From Fimbriimonas planktonicus (GTDB lineage: Bacteria; Armatimonadota; Fimbriimonadia; Fimbriimonadales; Fimbriimonadaceae): 64,000 nucleotides of DNA. The stretch spans positions 2,294,001-2,358,000 of the forward strand of contig OZ248539.1 in assembly GCA_965234685.1 (NCBI GenBank), read 5' to 3'. Shown here piece by piece: positions 34,821-42,844 of the stretch (position 1 is the stretch's first letter; the number at the start of each line of letters is the position of its first letter). Made by a program: the position numbers and the translations under genes. The notes beneath the pieces are model-generated. The model saw nothing but the letters and a program-made list of their open reading frames with translations, was not told where the DNA came from and made no database searches.

Positions 34821-35732
34821 GTGCGTCACGCCGTAATTGATGTTGGATCGGGATCCATTCTGCTGTTGGTTGCCGAGAAATCGGAGGCGGGCTGGAACGC
34901 CGTTGCGGAGCGAAGCAAAGTGACTTTGCTTGGCGAAGGCGTCAAACAATCTGGGCAAATTCTCGCCCATCGAAAGGTGGACACCCTCGCAACTTTGGCT
35001 GAGTTTTGGGCGATTGCTCAATCTGAGGGCGCCACCACAATCTTCGCCGGAGGTACGGCCGCCCTTCGGCTAGCCCAGAACGCCCAAGAGTTTCTGCAGG
35101 CGGCTGAGCAACAAGGCACACCAGTAGTCGTTCTTTCGGATGTTCAAGAGGCCGAGCTTGGGTTCCTGGCCGTTGCGGATGACGCGGCATTTGCCGACGC
35201 CAGCCGAATCACGATCATTGATCCGGGCGGGCAGAGCACCGAAGTCGTTCAGGCCACTCGAACGGATGGCGGATGGGTTAAAAGCTTCGAAAAAAGTTTC
35301 GGAATCGGAACGTTGCAATTGCGAGGAGAACTTCTCGCGGTTGAAACGCCCGGCCCAGCCGAGATTATGCGAGCTTCAAGCTGGATCGACGACACGATCG
35401 GCACCGCGATCAATCCGGCAGACCCAGGCAAAATCGTTTGCCTCGGAGCTCCCGGCACCGATCTTGTTTGCGTTCGCGAAGGCTGGGAAGACTGGCGGCC
35501 CGACGAAGTCCACGGCGCGCGGCTGGACTACGAAGAAATCGGGAAAGCGGTCGGATGGCTCATGCGGATGACGGACGCCGAGCGAGATGTCGTGATTGGA
35601 GTTCAAAAGGGACGGGGCACGACGATTCATATCGCGGCGCTCATTTTGGAACGGATGCTCAACTCCCTCGCCGCGCCGGAGTGCTACGTCTCCATCCGCG
35701 GCTGGCGATGGGCGATGTTGAACTTGGTCTAA
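34821..35732 (+). CDS. Ppx/GppA family phosphatase
   Basis: 303 residues from GTG 34821 (VRHAVIDVGSGS), chosen because the family fold begins exactly there and longer starts run into xylB. Motifs: IDVGSGSILLLVAE (phosphate-binding 1, with Gly where many have Asn), AGGTAALRLAQN, LSDVQEAELGFLAV and IIDPGGQSTEV. Family members hydrolyse polyphosphate or pppGpp; at ~300 residues this is the short form lacking the C-terminal HD-like domain. It is followed 19 bp later by the ComEA-like gene. Confidence 0.85.
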   Translation: MRHAVIDVGSGSILLLVAEKSEAGWNAVAERSKVTLLGEGVKQSGQILAHRKVDTLATLAEFWAIAQSEGATTIFAGGTAALRLAQNAQEFLQAAEQQGTPVVVLSDVQEAELGFLAVADDAAFADASRITIIDPGGQSTEVVQATRTDGGWVKSFEKSFGIGTLQLRGELLAVETPGPAEIMRASSWIDDTIGTAINPADPGKIVCLGAPGTDLVCVREGWEDWRPDEVHGARLDYEEIGKAVGWLMRMTDAERDVVIGVQKGRGTTIHIAALILERMLNSLAAPECYVSIRGWRWAMLNLV

Positions 35733-35751
35733 ACTTGCCGCAAGGGGCAAG

Positions 35752-36495
35752 ATGAGCGGATTAGACGGCAAATTCAACCAAACCGGCCGAAATCTGGCGT
35801 CTCTGGTTGGACTTGTCATCGCGGCAGGATTCGGATACTGGGCGACTAGCTCTCGGCAAGCTCCTGCTCCGATGCGGTGGGATTCGGCGCTGACCGAATC
35901 GAAGCCAGAGAACAAGCCCGGCAAACCTTCCGAGGCTGTTGTCCACATCACCGGCGCAGTTCAACTTCCCGGGATCTATAGGTTCGCGCCGTCGACCCGC
36001 CTTAAAGACGCCATTGCCAAAGCTAAGCCGACGAAAAACGCAGATCTGAGCGAACTCAATCTTGCGGCGAAGGTGATTGACGGCAGCCAGATTTTTGTTT
36101 CTCAACGCGGGAGCGAAGTCGCACCGGCAAGCACTCGATCCAACCGATCAAAAGGCAGTCGTGTTGCCAAATCCAGCCGACCCACGCCGATGAGCGGGAG
36201 CCTCGCCCCGCTTCCGCTGGCGATGCCACCGGAATATGTCGGCAAACGCTCAGACGAATCTCCGGTCAAAAAGCCGACGAGCAGCAAGAAACTACCGCCT
36301 GCCCGTCCGATCTCAGTCAATACTTCTAGCGCAGACCAGCTTCAGTCCTTGCCGGGCATCGGCCCAGCGACGGCACAAAGAATCATCGACTATCGTCAAG
36401 CATACGGCGGATTCGCAAGCATCGACGAACTTCTCAAAATCAAAGGCATTGGTCCCAAGAAGTTCGCCGAGATGAAAGACTTTCTGAAGCTCTAG
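35752..36495 (+). CDS. comEA: ComEA-like DNA-binding protein (SLBB plus helix-hairpin-helix)
   Basis: 247 residues. One N-terminal transmembrane helix (LASLVGLVIAAGFGYWAT, about 16-33), an SLBB domain (VVHITGAVQLPGIYRFAPST, about 62-115), a Ser/Pro/Lys-rich linker, and a C-terminal helix-hairpin-helix (SVNTSSADQLQSLPGIGPAT, about 190-247; LLKIKGIGPKKFAEMKDFL). ComEA captures double-stranded DNA in the periplasm during natural transformation. Its gene ends with a 4 bp overlap with the converging permease gene at 36492. No comEC is in the window. Confidence 0.9.
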   Translation: MSGLDGKFNQTGRNLASLVGLVIAAGFGYWATSSRQAPAPMRWDSALTESKPENKPGKPSEAVVHITGAVQLPGIYRFAPSTRLKDAIAKAKPTKNADLSELNLAAKVIDGSQIFVSQRGSEVAPASTRSNRSKGSRVAKSSRPTPMSGSLAPLPLAMPPEYVGKRSDESPVKKPTSSKKLPPARPISVNTSSADQLQSLPGIGPATAQRIIDYRQAYGGFASIDELLKIKGIGPKKFAEMKDFLKL

Positions 36496-38240
36496 CGTCC
36501 GCCCAACCCGCTCAACGTCACACCTTCGATGAAGTACCGCTGGGCGAAGAAGAACAGCAAGAGCACCGGCATCATCGTCATCACGCTAAACGCCATCAAC
36601 AGGCCAGGTTCACCGGAACGTTCGCCTTGGAACAACTGCAATGCATAGCTCAGCGGCATGTTCTCGGGTGAGTTGATATAAATCAGCGGCCCCATGAAGT
36701 TGTTCCAGGCACCCATGAAGGTCCAAATGGCGATGACGGCCAGCGCTGGCTTGATTTGGGGCAGCATGATGTCCCAGAAGGTCCGAATGTAGGAGCAGCC
36801 ATCAATCTTGCTCGCGTCCTCAAGCTCCATCGGGATGTTCTTGAAGAACTGCCGCAACAAGAAGATGTTGAAGGCACTCCCGAAGAACGCCGGCACCCAC
36901 AACGGGAAGAGCGTGTCGATCCAACCTAGCCCCCGGAAGATCAGGAACTGGGGCAAGAGCGTCACCGCCGCCGGCAGCATCATCGTGCTAAGCAACAGCT
37001 TGAACAGGGCTTCCTTGCCGGGGAATGACATTCGGGAGAAGGCATAAGCCACGATTGCCGAACTCATGATCGTGCCGATCACGGAAAAGATCACAAGGAT
37101 CAGCGTATTTTTCAAATACACCAATCCGTTGTTCGTCTCGGGCGGCAAGTAGCTGAAAGTGTCTTCGTAGTTCTGCCATCGCAAACCGGTCTTTCGTACC
37201 GCTTGTACCTGGGCTGGCTCGAAAACCTGAACCTTCCCCTTGAGCGACTCCGGCTCGGTGATCTCCACCTGCCGGCGGCCGTCTTCCATCTCTTCAGTCA
37301 CAAAACCAGTCACTTCTTGTGATTCGAACTTGGCTGTCACGACGGGAGCATCTCTTGGAATCTCCTTGAGCTTTGCTGAGTCCGTCTGGAAGGTTGTCCC
37401 GCGGATCGAAAGAGGTTTGAAGATGTCAACCGTCACCGATCCGTCGGCATTTCGGTCGAGAACGGTGCCCTGAATACTCTTCCCTTTGTAATCGGTGGCA
37501 TAGAGCGGAGTCTTCTTGTCCATGTACGGAACGGTCTGCTGCACTCGCGGAATCCAAACAATTCCGCCGGAGGGGGAGACCATGTCCTGGTCCTCTTTAA
37601 AGCTGGTAACTAACGCGAACACGAACGGGATTCCGAAGACGAACGAACCGATCAACAACATCAGCTGGCTCGTGAGCCCACGCGCGATGTCTCGCGACTT
37701 GGTCGCCTGGGCCGCGATTGTCATTCCGGCAACGGCAGCGACCGCCAAGAACAACAGCCCTGCACCGGTCGCGGGAGTGACCTCGATCCCACCGGTCAAG
37801 ACATCAATCTTGGAGGTCTTGTCGGTGAAGTAAAGGGTGCCGGCAATTGCGATAACGACAAGCCATCCAAAGAGGGTCTGCAACTTCTCGGTTCGCTCTT
37901 CTGGCGTGATGGCCAAGAAGGACTGCACGGAGCGAATGCTGATCATGACAACCGATATCGCCATGAGCCAAGCCGTAAACGGCATGACAAACCAGGTCAG
38001 CGGAAATCTCCAAACACCGGTCGCCTTGGTCGGAGTGAGGAGGTTCGCTTGACTGCTCACGAGCAAAGTCACTCCACCGATGGCAGCGGCCACAAACGCG
38101 CCACGAAGTTCCGCTGGCCGGTTAACTCGCGGATCGCGACCGAAGTACCTGGCCAACTTCGCTACGGCAGACAGCGCGAATCCCCAGCCAATCCAGGCAA
38201 GAAGGGTCCCAATGGCGAAGAGGAACTGGGGAGAAATCAC
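36492..38240 (-). CDS. Carbohydrate ABC transporter permease (MalG type) with extra N-terminal helices and large insert
   Basis: 582 residues, about twice the usual ~280. The C-terminal half is a standard MalG-like permease (LKNTLILVIFSVIGTIMSSA, then the EAA loop MELEDASKIDGCSYIRTFWD and PQIKPALAVIAIWTFM). Before it are about six hydrophobic segments with no known counterpart and, between the first conserved permease helix (FVFALVTSF) and the core, a ~150-residue soluble insert (about 215-360) predicted to face outward. It overlaps the upstream fused binding protein/permease gene by 4 bp (ATGA). The sugar is unknown; an ATPase is not encoded here and must be supplied elsewhere. Confidence 0.87.
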   Translation of the reverse strand: MISPQFLFAIGTLLAWIGWGFALSAVAKLARYFGRDPRVNRPAELRGAFVAAAIGGVTLLVSSQANLLTPTKATGVWRFPLTWFVMPFTAWLMAISVVMISIRSVQSFLAITPEERTEKLQTLFGWLVVIAIAGTLYFTDKTSKIDVLTGGIEVTPATGAGLLFLAVAAVAGMTIAAQATKSRDIARGLTSQLMLLIGSFVFGIPFVFALVTSFKEDQDMVSPSGGIVWIPRVQQTVPYMDKKTPLYATDYKGKSIQGTVLDRNADGSVTVDIFKPLSIRGTTFQTDSAKLKEIPRDAPVVTAKFESQEVTGFVTEEMEDGRRQVEITEPESLKGKVQVFEPAQVQAVRKTGLRWQNYEDTFSYLPPETNNGLVYLKNTLILVIFSVIGTIMSSAIVAYAFSRMSFPGKEALFKLLLSTMMLPAAVTLLPQFLIFRGLGWIDTLFPLWVPAFFGSAFNIFLLRQFFKNIPMELEDASKIDGCSYIRTFWDIMLPQIKPALAVIAIWTFMGAWNNFMGPLIYINSPENMPLSYALQLFQGERSGEPGLLMAFSVMTMMPVLLLFFFAQRYFIEGVTLSGLGGR

Positions 38241-40687
38241 TTATCTGTCTCGTAGTGGACCCAGCGATCTTGCAGTCGAAACTGGGTGAAGGTCAGGACC
38301 ATGATGACCACGAAGATCAACCAGGCGAGGGAGGAGGCATAACCCATCTTGAAGAAGGCAAAGCCGTTTCGGAAGAGGTGATAGACCGGAGTCAGGAGCG
38401 CATCGTCCGGACCGATCGGGCCATCCTTCGATGGCTTCATAACGTACTGCCGGTCGAACTCTTGCATGGCCCCGATGAAGCCCATGACCGAATTGAAGAA
38501 GACAATCGGCGTGAGCATCGGGAACGTAACGTTCCAGAACTGCTGCCTAGGGGTGGCTCCATCAATCCCGGAAGCTTCGTAAAGCGTCGTGGAAACACCC
38601 TTTAAGCCAGCGAGCCAAAGTAACATTCCGCTCCCTGCTCCCCAAAGTCCTTGGAGGATCAGCGCGTTCTTTGCCCAGTCGGCACTTTGAAGCCAAGTTG
38701 GTGGCGGTACGGAAAGCCACGCGGTCAAGGTCTCCTTCCAAAACGAGTTGATGAGCCCCTTGCTTGGGTCGGGAGTGAGCACCCATGTCCAGAGAACGGC
38801 GCTCGCTACAACCGGAACGATGGCCGGCATGTAGAAGAGAGTTCGATAGAACCGCATTCCCTTCGTGGATACGTTGAGCAGCATTGCTACCGCTAGCCCA
38901 GTTGCGAGCCCAAGAGGAACACCAACCATCGCAAGATAAGCCGCATTGCTAAATGCCTTGAGAACCGTGTTTCGGTCGCTGGTGAACATCTCCTGATAGT
39001 TGCGGAGACCCACCCATCGAGCTTCGTTCAGCACGTCGTACTGCGTGAAGCTAAAGAAGAGCGATGCGATCATCGGCCCGAGCGTGAGCACGACAAACCC
39101 AATCACCCAAGGCGCAACAAATAGGTAAGCCCATTTCGCCTCGTTCTTCGCGAGTCTTCCGAGATTTAGCTTCGAGAACCAGATGCCACAAACCGCCAGT
39201 GCAACAACAAGGACACCGATCGCGATGTAAGTTGGGATCGCCAAGTCGATGACCGGATAGTTCGATTTGCTGTAGAAAGCGTCGAGCTCGCGCTGAACGG
39301 CGGCCTGTCCGGCCAGCAGAGCTTCCTTCGAGGTGGCCTTGCCATAGAGCGCGGCTTCCATGGCCTTAACGTGCTCGCTCCATAGAGTTTGGCCGACGAA
39401 CGTCGCTGGCCGAACTCGGCCATAGGGTGCCATTTCGATGTGCATGGACAGCGCATCGGCAAACTTTTTGTCGGCTGGCTTGAACCGCTCAAATGCCTGC
39501 TCGTTCGCATTTCGGCTGGCGAGCATTCGCGGAATGAAGGTCCGACCACGGCGACGCTCCCAATCCCTTTGGGCGGCGTACTCGATCATTCGGCCCTCGG
39601 TGCTGGTGGCGAACTTGATGTACTCCCAGCCGTCGGCCACATTTCTGGCCCCTCTCGGGACGGCGAGGGAAAAGCCACCGAACCAAGTGATAAACGTGTC
39701 TTTCTCGTCCTTGAATCGACCGACCTTGTTGAATCGATCTTCGGGTACCGGCGGTGGGGCCGCACCCAATTCAAGTTGCGGTGCGTAGCGGGAAAGGTCG
39801 TTCAATATCCAGTCGCCATCAATCTTCATGGCGACTTTGCCGGTTATGAACGCGTCGTTCTCTTTGCCAAGGAATCCGGATTCGTATGACTTCGCGTTTT
39901 CATAACCCCCGAGGAGTTCATAGCCCTCCTTCATGAAGTTGAGGGCTTCCTCGCTGGCCGGGCTGTACAACGTGCACTTCTTTCCGTCCGCCGTCATGAA
40001 GTCAGCGTTGTTCTGGAAGGAATACATGTACAACCATGCATTGCCGAAGTTAGGAATGAACCCTGCTCGCTTTAGCGAACCGTCGCTGTTTCGAATGGTA
40101 AGGGCTTTGCTGTAAGCGAGCAGTTCGGGCCAGGTTCGCGGGGGGCGACTCGGATCGAGACCAGCCGCAGTAAGTTGGGCCGATTGCTCACGAAAAATCT
40201 TTCGGTTCCAGTAGAGGATGCGATTGTCGGCACCGGTCGGGATGGCGTAAATCTTGCCGTCATACATCGCCTCTTTCCAAGGCGCCTCGTAGTAGTCCTC
40301 AAATTTGGGAGTGAGGGGATCTTTGTCTTTGTCCCGCTCAATCAAGTCATCGAGCGACCGGAATGCGCCTCGGCTTGCCCAGTCGGCAATCGTGAAGCGG
40401 TCTTGGTTGATCACGTCGGGAGCAACGTTCCCAACGATGCTCGTCATCAACTTCTGCGGGTCCATCTGACCCGCGCCCATGCTCAGGATGCGAACGCGCA
40501 CGTCCGGGTTTCGGCGCTCAAACTCTCGGATGACGGCGCTCTGGCCTTTCGAGTCGGCTCCGATGCTGACGCCCCAAATGACGAGGTCTCGTTTCGGGGT
40601 TACACTGCCGGGGTCGGACGGTGCTGCCCATGCAAATGTTGCAAGTGCGCACCCGAGCGCGGCCAAGATAGGACGTCGGCATCTCAT
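38237..40687 (-). CDS. Fused sugar-binding protein and ABC permease (MalE-MalF type)
   Basis: 816 residues. Residues 1-25 are a signal sequence (RRPILAALGCALATFAWAA). About 30-480 form an extracellular solute-binding protein family 1 domain (DLVIWGVSIGADSKGQSAVI, FERRNPDVRVRI, GKVAMKIDGDW, TWFGGFSLAVPRGA). A transmembrane helix near 490-510 leads into a complete MalF-like permease (WAYLFVAPWVIGFVVLTLGP, EAA loop TLYEASGIDGATPRQQFWN). Tethering the binding protein to the permease is known in a few transporters but is uncommon for family 1. ATG 40687 was chosen; a frame extension reaches 40711. TATAGT lies 12 nt before the ATG and there is no SD. Confidence 0.88.
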   Translation of the reverse strand: MRCRRPILAALGCALATFAWAAPSDPGSVTPKRDLVIWGVSIGADSKGQSAVIREFERRNPDVRVRILSMGAGQMDPQKLMTSIVGNVAPDVINQDRFTIADWASRGAFRSLDDLIERDKDKDPLTPKFEDYYEAPWKEAMYDGKIYAIPTGADNRILYWNRKIFREQSAQLTAAGLDPSRPPRTWPELLAYSKALTIRNSDGSLKRAGFIPNFGNAWLYMYSFQNNADFMTADGKKCTLYSPASEEALNFMKEGYELLGGYENAKSYESGFLGKENDAFITGKVAMKIDGDWILNDLSRYAPQLELGAAPPPVPEDRFNKVGRFKDEKDTFITWFGGFSLAVPRGARNVADGWEYIKFATSTEGRMIEYAAQRDWERRRGRTFIPRMLASRNANEQAFERFKPADKKFADALSMHIEMAPYGRVRPATFVGQTLWSEHVKAMEAALYGKATSKEALLAGQAAVQRELDAFYSKSNYPVIDLAIPTYIAIGVLVVALAVCGIWFSKLNLGRLAKNEAKWAYLFVAPWVIGFVVLTLGPMIASLFFSFTQYDVLNEARWVGLRNYQEMFTSDRNTVLKAFSNAAYLAMVGVPLGLATGLAVAMLLNVSTKGMRFYRTLFYMPAIVPVVASAVLWTWVLTPDPSKGLINSFWKETLTAWLSVPPPTWLQSADWAKNALILQGLWGAGSGMLLWLAGLKGVSTTLYEASGIDGATPRQQFWNVTFPMLTPIVFFNSVMGFIGAMQEFDRQYVMKPSKDGPIGPDDALLTPVYHLFRNGFAFFKMGYASSLAWLIFVVIMVLTFTQFRLQDRWVHYETDK

Positions 40688-40795
40688 CTGGTCGGTACCA
40701 CTATACAACACCGGCGCAGACTTGAGAATACGAATTCTTGAATCCGCAGATCGGTGCTTCTATCAGACGACCCAGTACAATCTCTAGTACACCCC

Positions 40796-42070
40796 ATGTC
40801 TGAGTCAACGGCCATCCCACCTTCTCGTTCACTACTCATAGGGATCCTGCTGACCGTTTTCCTAGACTTGTTCAGCTTCGGACTATTCATTCCGGACTTG
40901 CAGCTGCGCGGAGAGTCGCTTGCTGCAAAAATGCTCAAAGTTCCCCTCGACCAAGCGGGTTCGAATCGCGAAGTTGGCTACATGGTCGGTCTGTTGATCG
41001 CCGGCTTCAGCCTTTGCCAACTGTTTGCTTCCCCAATCCTTGGCAGGCTGAGCGACCGAATCGGCCGTCGACCGATTCTGCTCGCGACGACGATCTTGTC
41101 GGTTCTGAGCTATGTCGTTTATGCCAATGCCACGGAATTTTGGCTCTCCTTAGGCAGCCGCCTGATCGCCGGCATCGCGGCCGCGAACCTCGGTGTCGCC
41201 TTCGCTTATGTGGCCGACGTTACCGCTCCTCAGGATCGGGCCAAAGGTCTCGGAATGGTTGGAGCAGCCCTTGGCATGGGATTCATCCTCGGCCCGGTTA
41301 TCGGCGGATTGCTCATCCGGGTTGGAAACGATTCCCCGATGCTGCTCGGCTACGTCGGAGCCGGCCTGGCGTTGATCAACGCGATCTACATCATTTTCGG
41401 ATTACCGGAAAGCCTTAAACCTGGGACCGAGATCAAGCGTGCTTCTTGGATGCAAGAGATGCGAATTGCGTTCACCACCAAAGGCTTGGTGCTTTTGCTC
41501 TGCATGCTCTTCGCGTTTAACTTCGGCTTCGCGATGTTACAGACCACGTTCTTTCGGCTACTTGCCGATCCGAGGTCGGTCTTTCACCTGAACGTCACGC
41601 ATGCGAAGGAGTACGGCAGTTACATTCTTGGGATCGTTGGTATTACCGGCGCGGTCATCCAAGGCGGCTTTTTGCCAAAGCTCCAAGCGAAGTTTGGAGA
41701 GATCAACCTGCTGCGAGTCGGGATGATCATGCTCGTTCCCGCTTTGGCACTCGTACCGTATGCACCTTTGTGGCTTCCCGTGATTGGCGTCGTGATCCTA
41801 CAGGGCGTTGGGAGCGGACTTTCTCAGCCTTCACTTTCCAGCCTTGTCTCCCGAAATGCGCCTCCTCAGATCCAAGGCGGAATCTTTGGGATAACGCAGT
41901 CCCTCGGCGCGCTAGCCCGGCTCGTTGGCCCGATTATTGGCAACCCACTTTTCGCGGCGCGGCCGGAATACCCGTACCTTTTGGGTGCTGCCGCGATCCT
42001 GTTCCCCGCGATGGCGGCCTGGACGCTCAAGGATCCCGCGCCAGCCGAAACGACAATAACTGAAGCCTAG
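40796..42070 (+). CDS. MFS transporter (TetA/multidrug-like)
   Basis: 424 residues with about 12 hydrophobic segments. The MFS motif A GRLSDRIGRRPILL lies between helices 2 and 3, and the motif C-like segment GAALGMGFILGPVIGG in helix 5 points to an antiporter of the drug-efflux type. ATG 40796 starts MSESTAIPP; the frame is open back to 40754 without merit. Helix 1 begins SLLIGILLTVFLDLFSFGL. It is divergent from the ABC transporter, with 108 bp between starts; TACAAT lies 14 nt before the ATG. The substrate is unknown. Confidence 0.9.
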   Translation: MSESTAIPPSRSLLIGILLTVFLDLFSFGLFIPDLQLRGESLAAKMLKVPLDQAGSNREVGYMVGLLIAGFSLCQLFASPILGRLSDRIGRRPILLATTILSVLSYVVYANATEFWLSLGSRLIAGIAAANLGVAFAYVADVTAPQDRAKGLGMVGAALGMGFILGPVIGGLLIRVGNDSPMLLGYVGAGLALINAIYIIFGLPESLKPGTEIKRASWMQEMRIAFTTKGLVLLLCMLFAFNFGFAMLQTTFFRLLADPRSVFHLNVTHAKEYGSYILGIVGITGAVIQGGFLPKLQAKFGEINLLRVGMIMLVPALALVPYAPLWLPVIGVVILQGVGSGLSQPSLSSLVSRNAPPQIQGGIFGITQSLGALARLVGPIIGNPLFAARPEYPYLLGAAAILFPAMAAWTLKDPAPAETTITEA

Positions 42071-42106
42071 GGAACAAGTCCGAGCTAAGCTCGCCATAAT
42101 CCCAAC

Positions 42107-42409
42107 ATGAGACGCGATCCGTTTAGCATGGTGCTCGGACTTCTCACCTTTTTAGGTGGCGTCGCAATCCTCGGCTACACCTTCCAACTCGCGTTGCAAA
42201 TGTTCGGAACTCCCCCGGCACAAGCGCTTGGTGTCGAAGCCGGAAAGGACATCAATTACAACACCGCCCAAACGAACTTGGCGGGAATTCTCATTCGAAT
42301 CGTGCTGCTCCTGGTAATGGGTGCAGTCGGAAGCTGGATCGCGAACCGAGGGGCAAACTTAATTGCTGCATCCGCCCATCGAGCGGACGGTCCAAAGAAC
42401 GACGCGTAA
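42107..42409 (+). CDS. Small membrane protein, two transmembrane helices
   Basis: 100 residues with helices at about 7-31 (MVLGLLTFLGGVAILGYTF) and 63-83 (LIRIVLLLVMGAVGSWIANR). No family recognised. CATAAT lies 6 nt before the ATG and no Shine-Dalgarno is visible. It follows the MFS gene by 36 bp. Confidence 0.65.
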   Translation: MRRDPFSMVLGLLTFLGGVAILGYTFQLALQMFGTPPAQALGVEAGKDINYNTAQTNLAGILIRIVLLLVMGAVGSWIANRGANLIAASAHRADGPKNDA

Positions 42410-42470
42410 TCCAAGTGCCTTAGGCCCCCGTCATCTCCTTCCCTCGGCAAGCGTCATAATAGGCAGTCGC

Positions 42471-42764
42471 ATGTTTTCGTTTCTTCCCGCCCTATTCCTG
42501 ATCCTTTGGCAGGGCACATGGGCACACGACCCTAGCGTTTCGGACGCGGCTCGGCAACTCGCCATCAGCCGCATGAGCCGGAATTTGACGCTGGCGTGGG
42601 TAAACGAAATTTCTCGGGAGATTCCCGAAACCCCGGCAAAACCGGAACCCATTGCAGCGCAAGCGCCAAAGCAGCCGAGCACTCGGATCGATTCCGATGA
42701 ATGCCCAAGCGAAGTGGCCGGCCGCAGAAAGTGCCGCCGAAACCGTGCCGGACCCGTGGCTTGA
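42471..42764 (+). CDS. Small predicted exported protein
   Basis: 97 residues from ATG 42471, beginning with a plausible signal peptide (MFSFLPALFLILWQGTWAH). The mature part is short, with a proline-rich middle and a basic C-terminus; no family recognised. CATAAT lies 10 nt before the ATG. The last ~35 residues have unusual composition and could be out of frame. It lies 80 bp before secA. Confidence 0.5.
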   Translation: MFSFLPALFLILWQGTWAHDPSVSDAARQLAISRMSRNLTLAWVNEISREIPETPAKPEPIAAQAPKQPSTRIDSDECPSEVAGRRKCRRNRAGPVA

Positions 42765-42844
42765 GCAAAATCCCGCTCCCCTCGGTTCCCTTCCCTTGCG
42801 CCTAGCGTGAGGTCCAACCCACGGAAAACCTCCGGCCTATCCAC

